A model generated the notes under the pieces. That model made no database searches and was not told where the DNA came from. It was given only the letters and a program-made list of their open reading frames with translations. Positions 53,580-60,719 of a stretch of 64,000 nt of DNA are shown piece by piece. Location of the stretch: positions 1,364,001 to 1,428,000 of the forward strand of contig NZ_JABJQZ010000001.1 in the NCBI RefSeq assembly GCF_013155335.1. Direction: 5' to 3'. Made by a program: the position numbers and the translations under genes. This DNA comes from Nocardioides sp. zg-1230 (lineage in GTDB: Bacteria > Actinomycetota > Actinomycetes > Propionibacteriales > Nocardioidaceae). The first letter of the stretch is position 1; each line of letters opens with the position of its first letter.

Positions 53580-55007
53580 ATGAGCGAGACGATCCGCAAC
53601 TTCGTCGACGGCGAGCTCGTCGCGTCGGACACCACCGACTTCATCGACCTCGTCGACCCGGTCACCGGGTTGCCCGACGGCCGCTCGCCGATCTCGACGC
53701 CCGAGGAGGTCGACCGGGCGTACGCCGCCGCGGAGCGCGCCTCGGCTTCGTGGAAGCGCCTCACGCCGGGCGCGCGGCAGGCCCACCTCCTCGACCTCGC
53801 CACCGCCATCGCCGAGCGGCGCGACGAGATCAGCGAGGTCCAGGCCCGCGACACCGGCCAGCCGGTGCGCTACGTCGCGAGCGAGGAGGTCGACCAGGGC
53901 GTCGACCAGCTGCGCTTCTTCGCCGGCGCTGCCCGGCTGCTGGAGGGCAAGTCGTCGGGGGAGTACCTCGAGGGCCACACGTCCGCCATCCGGCGCGAAC
54001 CCATCGGCGTCGTCGGGCAGGTGACGCCGTGGAACTACCCCTTCGCGATGGCCATCTGGAAGATCGCGCCCGCCCTCGCCGCCGGCAACACCATCGTGCT
54101 CAAGCCCAGCGACACCACGCCGCGCTCGACGGTGCTGCTCGCCGAGATCGCCGGCGCGATCCTGCCGCCCGGGGTGCTCAACGTCGTGAACGGTGACGCC
54201 TCCACCGGTCGCCACCTCGTCGAGCACCCGACCCCCGGCCTCGTCGCGATCACCGGCTCCGTGCGGGCGGGCACGGAGGTCGCGCTCTCGGCGGCGAAGA
54301 ACCTCAAGCGCGTGCACCTCGAGCTCGGCGGCAAAGCGCCCGCGGTCGTGATGCCGGACGCCGACCTGCCGCGAGCCGCCGAGATGATCGCCGCCGCGGC
54401 CTACTTCAACGCCGGCCAGGACTGCACCGCCGCGACGCGCGTCGTCGCGCACGCCAGCGTCCACGACGAGCTCGTCGACCTGCTCGTGAAAGAGGCGGAG
54501 GGCACCCGCCCCGGGCCGCCGTCGGACACCGACGCCGACTACGGCCCGCTCAACAACGCCACCCACCTCGCGAAGGTCGAGGCGTTCCTCGCCGGGCTTC
54601 CCGACCACGCGACGGTCCGCACGGGCGGAGCCCGGCACGGCGAGGCGGGCTTCTTCTTCGCGCCGACGGTCGTCACCGGCGTGCGGCAGGACGACCGCAT
54701 CGTGCAGGAGGAGGTCTTCGGTCCGGTGCTCACCGTGCAGTCGTACGACGACGAGGCCGACGCGGTCGCGATGGCCAACGGCGTGCCCTACGGCCTGGCC
54801 GCGAGCGTGTGGACCCGCGACGTCGGGATCGCCGACCGGCTCACCCGCGAGCTCGACTTCGGCTGCGTGTGGGTCAACACCCACATCCCGTTCGTCTCCG
54901 AGATGCCGCACGGCGGGTTCGGGGCGTCGGGCTACGGCAAGGACCTGTCCGGCTACGGCTTCGACGACTACACCCGCATCAAGCACGTGATGACCGCCCA
55001 CTACTGA
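53580..55007 (+). CDS. Aldehyde dehydrogenase, aminobutyraldehyde/betaine-aldehyde type
   Basis: A 475-aa NAD(P)-dependent ALDH. Signature pieces: PIGVVGQVTPWNYPFAMAIW, GNTIVLKPSDTTP, LELGGKAPAVVMPDADL with the general-base Glu, and the nucleophile Cys in FNAGQDCTAATR near residue 282. The pattern fits gamma-aminobutyraldehyde dehydrogenase (PatD/YdcW-like). GAGGAGCACC directly precedes ATG 53580. With the aminotransferase and FAD oxidoreductase across the pucR promoter, it would oxidise the aldehyde formed from a diamine to an omega-amino acid. Confidence 0.88.
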   Translation: MSETIRNFVDGELVASDTTDFIDLVDPVTGLPDGRSPISTPEEVDRAYAAAERASASWKRLTPGARQAHLLDLATAIAERRDEISEVQARDTGQPVRYVASEEVDQGVDQLRFFAGAARLLEGKSSGEYLEGHTSAIRREPIGVVGQVTPWNYPFAMAIWKIAPALAAGNTIVLKPSDTTPRSTVLLAEIAGAILPPGVLNVVNGDASTGRHLVEHPTPGLVAITGSVRAGTEVALSAAKNLKRVHLELGGKAPAVVMPDADLPRAAEMIAAAAYFNAGQDCTAATRVVAHASVHDELVDLLVKEAEGTRPGPPSDTDADYGPLNNATHLAKVEAFLAGLPDHATVRTGGARHGEAGFFFAPTVVTGVRQDDRIVQEEVFGPVLTVQSYDDEADAVAMANGVPYGLAASVWTRDVGIADRLTRELDFGCVWVNTHIPFVSEMPHGGFGASGYGKDLSGYGFDDYTRIKHVMTAHY

Positions 55008-55612
55008 TCGCCGGGCACCCCCACGTCGAACACGTCGAGCAGCTGGGCGAGCGTGCGGTAGTAGCCGACCAGCACGACCAGCTCGGTCATCGTCGTGGTG
55101 CCCAGCGCGGCGGCGTACGCGGCGTAGGCCTCGTCGTCGAGGCGCGCGCCCGGACCCGCGCCGTCGAGCAGCCTGAGGCAGAAGGCGTGGGCGGCCGCCT
55201 CGTGGGGGTCGCCGGAGGTGAACGAGCCGTCGGCGAGCGCGGCCACCTCCGCCTCGGTCAGCCCCACGGCTCGTCCGACCCGCTCGTGGGCCCAGGCCTC
55301 GAACGCGCTGCCGGTCGCGGCGGCGACGGCGAGGATCGCGATCTCTCGCGTGCGGGCGCTGAGGCCGGACTGGTAGCGGATCGCCGACCCCAGCTCCTGC
55401 AGCGGCGCCCCGAGCGCCGGCTCGTGCAGCATCACGCCGAACGGACCGGTCAAGGAGCCGTCCTCGCGCTCCAGGGGGAAGTGCTGCGGACCGCTGCCCC
55501 GCGGCCCGCCCACGATGCGCGTGCGCAGGGCGCGCTGCGCCCCGTCGAGCTGGGCAGGGGTCAGGTCGGGCAGGCGCACGGGGTCCTCCAGGGCGGGGCG
55601 GGTCGAGGACAA
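55001..55612 (-). CDS. Carboxymuconolactone decarboxylase family protein (AhpD-like fold)
   Basis: A 203-aa helical protein: RYQSGLSARTREIAILAVAAATG, then AWAHERVGRAVGLTEAEVAAL and TELVVLVGYYRTLAQLLDVFDV, the CMD/AhpD pattern. The redox CxxC of AhpD is missing (ATGSAFEAWAH at its place), so a peroxidase-reductant role is unlikely. The function is unknown. The start is probably TTG 55612; no ATG or GTG lies nearer the conserved region. It overlaps the converging aldehyde dehydrogenase gene by 7 bp. Confidence 0.8.
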   Translation of the reverse strand: MSSTRPALEDPVRLPDLTPAQLDGAQRALRTRIVGGPRGSGPQHFPLEREDGSLTGPFGVMLHEPALGAPLQELGSAIRYQSGLSARTREIAILAVAAATGSAFEAWAHERVGRAVGLTEAEVAALADGSFTSGDPHEAAAHAFCLRLLDGAGPGARLDDEAYAAYAAALGTTTMTELVVLVGYYRTLAQLLDVFDVGVPGDQ

Positions 55613-55661
55613 GGATGACCGGACGGGTTCGAGGCGGCCACGGGGGTGGCACGATCACCGC

Positions 55662-56663
55662 ATGACCGCACGGGGGACGGCACGGGGAGCGGCCGCGCTC
55701 GCACTGGCAGTGCTCGCCGGTGCGATGGCCGGCTGCGCCGGCGACGAGCCGGCCCTCGACGACTCCGCTGCCTGGCGCACCTCCCGCGCCCCGGTGGCGA
55801 CGGAGGGACTGGCGTGGGCCGCCGGGTCCACGGTGCACCTCGCCGACGGGACCACGGTGGACACCGGCACCCCGGTGCGCGCGTTCCTGGTCGGGGGCGA
55901 CGGGGTCTTCTTCGTCCCGGCCGAGGGCGATGACGACGACGTCACCTTCACCGACGCCCCACTGTGGTTCGCGGCCCCGGGGAGCGAGGCCGAGGACACC
56001 GGGCTGTCCGTCGCCGGCACCGGGGTGGCCGTCTCGCCCGACGGGGGTGCACTGGCGGTCCTCGACGCCGACACCGACGAGGGCAGCGCGGTCATGCGGC
56101 TGTTCGACCTCTCCTCCGGGAAGGAGACCACCTCGGAGGACGGCATGGACACCTCGGGCATCGACGACCCCGTCGACCACCTGCTGGAGGCGGAGGTGGA
56201 GATCCTCGGGATCACCGACCAGGAGGTCGCGGCCCGGGTGGTCAACGGCGACTGGGCGTACGACCTGGCGACCGGCGAGGGCCGGGCGCTCGAGGGCGAG
56301 GAGCCCCCGGGTGCCCCGGCCGACCCGCTGGCGAGCCCGGACGATTCCTGGCGCATCGAGCAGCGCGACGGACTGCGCGACGTCGTCGTGGCCCGTTCGG
56401 TGGACGAGGTCGTGCCGAACACCGGCACCGCCAGGTGGACGCTGTCGCGCTGGCTCGACGACACGACCGTGGTCGGTGTCGCGGTCGACGGACCGGGTGA
56501 CGGCGACGCGGTCGGACCCGACGACACCCTCACCCTGATGACGTGCGACGTGCCGTCCGGCGCCTGTGAGCTGGTCGGCGGCACCGAGGGCGAGCTCGTG
56601 CACCTGCCGCTGCACCCCGGTGCGACGGGGCGCTTCGACCTGAGGCCGCGGGAGGCGTCGTGA
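55662..56663 (+). CDS. Hypothetical lipoprotein
   Basis: A 333-aa lipoprotein with a signal ending AGAMAGC (Cys27) followed by AGDEPALDD. The mature part has repeated strands such as GVAVSPDGGALAVLDAD and WTLSRWLDDTTVVGVAV, as in beta-propeller-like proteins, and two Cys near the C-terminus (MTCDVPSGACEL). No family assigned. ATG 55662 lies six bases after CACGAT. It overlaps the next gene by 4 bp (GTGA) and is probably transcribed with it. Confidence 0.8.
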   Translation: MTARGTARGAAALALAVLAGAMAGCAGDEPALDDSAAWRTSRAPVATEGLAWAAGSTVHLADGTTVDTGTPVRAFLVGGDGVFFVPAEGDDDDVTFTDAPLWFAAPGSEAEDTGLSVAGTGVAVSPDGGALAVLDADTDEGSAVMRLFDLSSGKETTSEDGMDTSGIDDPVDHLLEAEVEILGITDQEVAARVVNGDWAYDLATGEGRALEGEEPPGAPADPLASPDDSWRIEQRDGLRDVVVARSVDEVVPNTGTARWTLSRWLDDTTVVGVAVDGPGDGDAVGPDDTLTLMTCDVPSGACELVGGTEGELVHLPLHPGATGRFDLRPREAS

Positions 56664-57051
56664 CCGACCCGGAGATCGAGTACGCCCGCCTGGTGTCGGG
56701 CGACGCGGCGGCCGTCCGCGCACGCGCCGAGGACCTCCTGGCGGGGACGCGCGACCTGCTCGGCGTGCGCACCGATCTCGCCGACGCCCAGGACGTGCCG
56801 GTGTGGTCCGGGGCGGCGGCGACCGCCTTCGTGGGGCGTGCCGCCGGGCTGCGGCACGGGTTGTCGCTGACCCGCGTGGCCCTCGAGCGGGCGCGGGGTG
56901 CGCTGGAGGCGGCCCGACGGCGTACGACACCGCGGTCGACCACGCCGCGGTGGGAACCGTCGTCACGCTGCTCGAGTCCAGCGCGACCGACTACTCCCGC
57001 ACCGACGACGTCGTCGGGAGCCACTTCCGGGGGCTCACCCCTCCGCGGTGA
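56660..57051 (+). pseudogene. Frameshifted small WXG100-like protein gene
   Basis: The GTG start at 56660 reads MTDPEIEYARLVSGDAAAV and a central QDVPVWSGAAATAFVGRAAG with a WSG (WxG) turn between helices, like ESX/WXG100 proteins. After about residue 85 the frame becomes low-complexity Arg/Thr/Ser. The next frame (codons from 56917) continues with TAYDTAVDHAAVGTVVTLLE and ends at 57051. One base appears to be missing near 56915-56917. Read through, the product would be about 130 aa. It may be a real mutation or a sequencing error. Overlaps the lipoprotein stop. Confidence 0.6.
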
Positions 57052-57081
57052 GCGCACGCGGTGACGGGGCACACTGGAGCC

Positions 57082-57480
57082 ATGCGCTTCACCGAGCACG
57101 AGCTGACCGTCGCCGTCACGGCCGCCGCCAAGATCGTGGCCGGCGGCAAGGTCGGCCGCCGCGCCAAGGGAGAGGCGGCGTGGGAGTCGATGAGCAAGAT
57201 CGACCGCTACCACCTGCTGGAGGCGGTCGGGAGCCAGGTGCTGCCGGTGCTGCTGGCCCTGCCCGACGTCGAGGTGCCCGCCGGCACCCGGCCCACCTTC
57301 ACCGACGCCCAGATCACGGCGGCCGTGGAGCAGACGCTCGGTGAGAGCGGTGTGGGCCGGCTGCGCCAGAAGGTGGCGGTCGCGGCCCGCCTCACGCTCG
57401 TGCGTACGGCGCTCGCGCAGCTCCCGGTGCGCCAGGACCCGGACGCGCTCGTCGTACCCGACTCCCTCGACGACCTGTGA
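57082..57480 (+). CDS. Hypothetical protein
   Basis: A 132-aa protein without signal peptide or Cys. Mostly helical, with RFTEHELTVAVTAAAKIVAGG, then ESMSKIDRYHLLEAVGSQVL and PTFTDAQITAAVEQTLGESG. No family recognised. ATG 57082 follows CACACT and six bases; an in-frame GTG at 57061 would add seven residues. It sits between the frameshifted WXG-like gene and the SurA-N gene on the same strand. Confidence 0.7.
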   Translation: MRFTEHELTVAVTAAAKIVAGGKVGRRAKGEAAWESMSKIDRYHLLEAVGSQVLPVLLALPDVEVPAGTRPTFTDAQITAAVEQTLGESGVGRLRQKVAVAARLTLVRTALAQLPVRQDPDALVVPDSLDDL

Positions 57481-57513
57481 CCTGCGTCATGACCCCGGCC
57501 ACGACCTGAGAAC

Positions 57514-57532
57514 CCTGAGGACCGCGCTCAGG
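57514..57532. promoter_or_regulatory. Inverted repeat upstream of the SurA-N gene
   Basis: CCTGAG and CTCAGG are perfect arms around seven bases, ten bp upstream of the probable -10 element TACCGT (57542-57547). It may be a regulator site; the arms are short, so chance is possible. Confidence 0.35.
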
Positions 57533-57541
57533 TTGGGTGCG

Positions 57542-57547
57542 TACCGT
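57542..57547 (+). promoter_or_regulatory. -10 element TACCGT, leaderless-type
   Basis: TACCGT fits TANNNT and ends eight bases before ATG 57556; there is no ribosome-binding site between them, so a leaderless or near-leaderless mRNA is likely. Confidence 0.4.
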
Positions 57548-57555
57548 CGACGCTG

Positions 57556-58359
57556 ATGACTTCCACGAAGACCTCCGTGTTCAGCTCCCGCATCCTCGCC
57601 GCCGTCGGCGTCCTGGCGGTCGCAGCCGCCCTCACCTTCGCCGCCTACATGGTCGGCCCGGGCTCGTCGGACTCCGACTCCGGCAAGGACGCCTCGGCGA
57701 GCACGTCGCCGTCGGCGGACGCGTCCGCCGACGCCGCCGAGGGCCCCCAGCCCGACCTCGACGCCATCCCCGACGTGGTGGCCGAGGTCAACGGCGAGGA
57801 GGTGACCAAGGACGAGTTCGTCCCGATCTACGAGGCGGCCTTCCAGCAGGCGGCCGCCCAGGCGCAGATGAGTGGCGAGCAGCCCGACGAGGAGGCCCTG
57901 CGCAAGCAGACCGCCGACAACCTCGTCGACACCGAGCTGCTCATGCAGGAGGCCGAGTCGCGTGGGCTCGAGGTCACCGACGAGGCCGTCGACGCCGAGC
58001 TCACCGACCTCGCCGAGCAGAACGGCATGAAGTCCGCCGAGGAGCTGCTGGAGGCAGTCGAGGCCCAGGGCGTGAGCGCCGACCAGGCGCGCGAGCAGGT
58101 CGAGACGCAGGCGCTGGTCGAGCAGCTCGTCGCCGACGAGAACGGCCCGATCGAGCCGACCGACAAGGAGCTGCGCGCGATCTACGACCAGGCCAAGCAG
58201 CAGCAGGCCGCCTCCGGTGGCGGTGGCCAGGAGTTCCCGCCCTTCGCCCAGGTGCGCGACCAGCTCGTGGAGCAGGCGACCAGCCAGGAGACCGGGCGGG
58301 TGGCCACGGCGCTCGTCGACGACCTGCGCAAGGACGCGGACATCACGATCAACCTCTGA
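57556..58359 (+). CDS. SurA N-terminal domain protein, membrane-anchored
   Basis: A 267-aa protein with an uncleaved or cleaved N-terminal membrane segment (ILAAVGVLAVAAALTFAAYM), a Ser/Asp/Ala-rich linker and a SurA-N/trigger-factor-like helical domain starting DVVAEVNGEEVTKDEFVPIY. It contains long amphipathic helices (ELLMQEAESRGLEVTDEAVD). A parvulin-type peptidyl-prolyl isomerase domain is not present, so it is probably a chaperone at the outer face of the membrane rather than an isomerase. It ends convergently 12 bp from the hydrolase gene. Confidence 0.85.
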   Translation: MTSTKTSVFSSRILAAVGVLAVAAALTFAAYMVGPGSSDSDSGKDASASTSPSADASADAAEGPQPDLDAIPDVVAEVNGEEVTKDEFVPIYEAAFQQAAAQAQMSGEQPDEEALRKQTADNLVDTELLMQEAESRGLEVTDEAVDAELTDLAEQNGMKSAEELLEAVEAQGVSADQAREQVETQALVEQLVADENGPIEPTDKELRAIYDQAKQQQAASGGGGQEFPPFAQVRDQLVEQATSQETGRVATALVDDLRKDADITINL

Positions 58360-58371
58360 GCAGCCGCTGGC

Positions 58372-59205
58372 TCAGAGCGCCAGGAATCCCCGCAACAGCT
58401 CTTGGAACGCAGGGGGCTGCTCGAGCGGGGGCGCGTGGCCGCAGCGGCCGAGGACGTGCAGGCGCACGTCGCTGAGGTGGTCGAGCATCGGCAGCGCGGC
58501 CGTGCACAGCGGCGTGAGCCGGTCCTGCGCGCCGTGCACCAGCAGCACGGGGGCGCGCACGGCGCCCAGGGTGGCGGCCGACAAGGTCAGGTCGTCGACC
58601 CAGCGGGTGCGGGGTGCGGGGAACATGGTCGCGAACGCTTCCGCGCCGGCCCGCATCGCGTCAGCGCGCGCCTGCACCGCCTCGTCGGTGACCAGCGACT
58701 GGTCGAGGACGAGGCGGCCCAGCATGTCGCGGGCACCGGCCTCGCCAGGGGCGGCGGCCCACACCGCGTTGAGGTCGCTGGAGAGCGGGGCGTCGGGGGC
58801 CCCCATGGTCGCGACGGCGATGACGCGCGTGACCTGACGTGGCCGCGCGGCGGCGAGGGCGAGGGCGACCGCGCCCCCCATCGAGTGGCCGACGACGGCG
58901 TACGACGTCTCGGCGAGCGCGTCCATCAACCCGGCGGCCTGCTCGGTCCACACGCGCAGTCCGCCCGTGGTCCCGTCAGGCAGCGGCGTGCGGCCGAACC
59001 CCGCCTGGTCGGGGGCGACGATGCGGTGTGACGACGCCAGCGCCACGGCCGTGGTCGTCCAGGCGCCGGCCCCGGTGGTGCCGGGGCCCGAGCCGTGCAA
59101 GAGCAGCACAGCAGGCCCGGTGCCCGTCTCCGCGACGTGCACGAGGCTTCCGGCGACCTCGACGCTGCGGTGCTCGAGCACCGCAGCGTCGGCGGTCGTG
59201 GTCAT
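58372..59205 (-). CDS. Alpha/beta hydrolase, meta-cleavage product hydrolase-like
   Basis: A 277-aa alpha/beta hydrolase. The oxyanion region LLLHGSGPGTTG near residue 38 and the nucleophile elbow VVGHSMGGAVAL near 104, with the acid in LLVHGAQDRLTP and the His in LGRCGHAPPLEQP, match C-C bond hydrolases such as BphD and HsaD. The substrate is likely a ring-opening product or ester. The ATG is part of a triplicated 14-bp sequence shared with the end of the DJ-1 gene. The gene follows the DJ-1 gene and probably belongs to the GntR-controlled set. Confidence 0.88.
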   Translation of the reverse strand: MTTTADAAVLEHRSVEVAGSLVHVAETGTGPAVLLLHGSGPGTTGAGAWTTTAVALASSHRIVAPDQAGFGRTPLPDGTTGGLRVWTEQAAGLMDALAETSYAVVGHSMGGAVALALAAARPRQVTRVIAVATMGAPDAPLSSDLNAVWAAAPGEAGARDMLGRLVLDQSLVTDEAVQARADAMRAGAEAFATMFPAPRTRWVDDLTLSAATLGAVRAPVLLVHGAQDRLTPLCTAALPMLDHLSDVRLHVLGRCGHAPPLEQPPAFQELLRGFLAL

Positions 59206-59233
59206 GCGGTCGAGGTCATGCGGTCGTGGTCAT
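59192..59233. repeat. Three tandem 14-bp repeats creating overlapping minicistrons
   Basis: The 14-bp unit GCGGTCGTGGTCAT occurs at 59192-59205, 59206-59219 (one base different) and 59220-59233. On the coding (minus) strand each unit begins ATGACC. The DJ-1 stop TGA lies in the first ATGA. ATG 59233 and ATG 59219 each open a five-codon frame (MTTTA, MTSTA) ending in a TGA that overlaps the next ATG; ATG 59205 opens the hydrolase. The unit copies the first bases of the hydrolase gene. Confidence 0.9.
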
Positions 59234-59799
59234 GCCGACGCGTCGCCGATGGACTTGTCGAAGACCTCCATCATGGCCCGGCCGAACTGCGGCATGTCGG
59301 GCCAGCCGCGGCACGAGACGAGGTTGCCGTCCACGCAGTCAGGAGCGTCGACGACCGTGGCGCCGGCGTTCTCCATGTCGCCGGTGATGGGCGGGAAGCA
59401 CGCCGTCTTGCGGCCCTTCAACAGGCCGTAGACCGCCGGCACCTGGGCACCGTGGCAGACCAGGGCGATGGGCAGGTCGCGGGCGAAGAAGTGCTCGGTG
59501 ATGCGACGGACGTCGGCGTCGACCCGGATCCACTCCGGGGCGCGACCGCCGGGGATGATCAACGCGTCGTAGCGCTCGAGGTCGACCTCGGCCCAGGTGA
59601 CGTCGACCGGCAGCTTGCGGCCGTTCTTCTCGACGTAGGCGTCGCAGTTGGGGTCGAACTCGTGGATCACCAGCTGGACGTCCCGCATCGTCAGGTTCGC
59701 CACGTCGACGTCCCAGCCGCCCTCCTGCACGCGGTAGTAGGGATACATGGTGTCGAGCTCTTCGGCGGCGTCACCGGTCATGAGCAGCGCTCTGGGCAC
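59230..59799 (-). CDS. DJ-1/PfpI family protein
   Basis: A 189-aa DJ-1/PfpI-fold protein. The nucleophile cysteine is in ALVCHGAQVPA near residue 115, with LIIPGGRAPEW providing the oxyanion loop. Family members are glyoxalases, isocyanide hydratases or proteases; the exact reaction is unclear. The GTG start at 59799 has AGGAGAACCCAG upstream. It lies between the GntR regulator and the hydrolase, and an operator-like site shared with the iron alcohol dehydrogenase lies upstream of it (59847-59862). Confidence 0.88.
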   Translation of the reverse strand: MPRALLMTGDAAEELDTMYPYYRVQEGGWDVDVANLTMRDVQLVIHEFDPNCDAYVEKNGRKLPVDVTWAEVDLERYDALIIPGGRAPEWIRVDADVRRITEHFFARDLPIALVCHGAQVPAVYGLLKGRKTACFPPITGDMENAGATVVDAPDCVDGNLVSCRGWPDMPQFGRAMMEVFDKSIGDASA

Positions 59800-59846
59800 C
59801 TGGGTTCTCCTCGCACTCTGGGGCGGGTGGGCTGACCGCCAACCCG

Positions 59847-59862
59847 ATCGGATCGGATTTGA
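59847..59862. promoter_or_regulatory. GntR operator-like site upstream of the DJ-1 gene
   Basis: ATCGGATCGGATTTGA matches the site at 60657-60672 in 14 of 16 positions. It lies 48-63 bp upstream of the DJ-1 start and just after the GntR stop, so it could control an internal promoter for the DJ-1-hydrolase pair. Binding is inferred. Confidence 0.5.
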
Positions 59863-59867
59863 TCTGC

Positions 59868-60581
59868 CTAGGATTCCTGCGGACCGGTGTCGCCGTCAAG
59901 GCCCTGTCCGGACCGACCCGCCTCTTCGGACTCGTCGAACAGCCGCCGGAAGCGGTCGCGCGAGAGCAGGATGTGGCGCCGCATGGCGTAGGCGGCGCCA
60001 TCGGGGTCGCGCGCGGCGATCGCGCCGAGGACCTCCTCGTGCTCGCCCATGGCGAGGTAGGTGACCTCGGCGTCGTAGAGCAGGCGGAACAGGTGCACGT
60101 GGGTGTGCAGGCGGGCCAGTGCCTCCCGCACCACCTGGTTGCCCGCGCTGTCGGCCACCAGGTCGTGGAAGGCGGCGTCGCGCAGGCCGAAGGCGCCGTA
60201 CGCCACATGGCGGTCGCCCTCGACGAGCTCGGCCATGTCGTCGAGCATCTGCCGCATGCTGCTGACCTGCTCGAACGAGGCGCGCTCGGCCGCATGTCGG
60301 GCAGCGGCGGGCTCGAGGAGCAGGCGGATCTCCACCATGTCCTCGAACCTCTCACGCGTGATCTGGGGCGGGATCCGGTAACCGGCGTGGGGCACCCGGA
60401 CCACGAGGCCGTCGGCCTCCATGCGGTTGAGCGCGTCCCGGATGGGGGTCTGGGAGACGCGCAGCTCGCGGGCGAGCGCGTCGATCGTGACCCGCGAGCC
60501 GGGCTCGATGCGCAGCGACATGAGCTGCCCGAGGAGCGTGTCGTAGACCTCGTCGGCCAAGCGTCCGCGGGTGCGGTCCAT
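59868..60581 (-). CDS. GntR/FCD family transcriptional regulator
   Basis: A 237-aa regulator. The N-terminal winged helix (LADEVYDTLLGQLMSLRI, VTIDALARELRVSQTPIRDA, ADGLVVRVPHAGYRI) is followed by an FCD all-helical ligand domain (EIRLLLEPAAARHAAERA, FHDLVADSAGNQVV, HEEVLGAIAARDPDGAAYAM), typical of repressors of sugar-acid or carboxylate catabolism. It is divergent from the iron alcohol dehydrogenase; two near-identical motifs flank its gene. Confidence 0.92.
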   Translation of the reverse strand: MDRTRGRLADEVYDTLLGQLMSLRIEPGSRVTIDALARELRVSQTPIRDALNRMEADGLVVRVPHAGYRIPPQITRERFEDMVEIRLLLEPAAARHAAERASFEQVSSMRQMLDDMAELVEGDRHVAYGAFGLRDAAFHDLVADSAGNQVVREALARLHTHVHLFRLLYDAEVTYLAMGEHEEVLGAIAARDPDGAAYAMRRHILLSRDRFRRLFDESEEAGRSGQGLDGDTGPQES

Positions 60582-60617
60582 CCCTGGTCACCTCTCAACG
60601 TGTCGTGGCCGGACCTG

Positions 60618-60647
60618 TTGACAGGGGCCGGTGTAGTGGCTCATGCT
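60618..60647 (+). promoter_or_regulatory. Probable promoter of the iron alcohol dehydrogenase operon
   Basis: TTGACA (60618-60623) is a consensus -35 element; CATGCT (60642-60647) follows at an 18-bp spacing. The start would be near 60654, immediately before the operator-like site, so a bound repressor could block elongation or open-complex formation. Confidence 0.5.
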
Positions 60648-60656
60648 CTCGCACCA

Positions 60657-60672
60657 ATCGGATCGTATATGA
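60657..60672. promoter_or_regulatory. GntR operator-like site upstream of the dehydrogenase operon
   Basis: ATCGGATCGTATATGA shares 14 of 16 bases with 59847-59862 and contains the near-palindrome TCGTATATGA. It lies just after the predicted transcription start and 48 bp before the start codon of the dehydrogenase gene. Confidence 0.55.
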
Positions 60673-60719
60673 AATGGGTCCGACGGCAAGGCTTCATCCC
60701 TCCTCACCACGGAGCCCTC

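Noticed and set aside
55620..55640. A GGTTCGA string that resembles the T-loop of a tRNA
   Set aside because: No acceptor stem, anticodon arm or CCA end can be formed around it, and it lies between two protein genes. No tRNA was found in the window.
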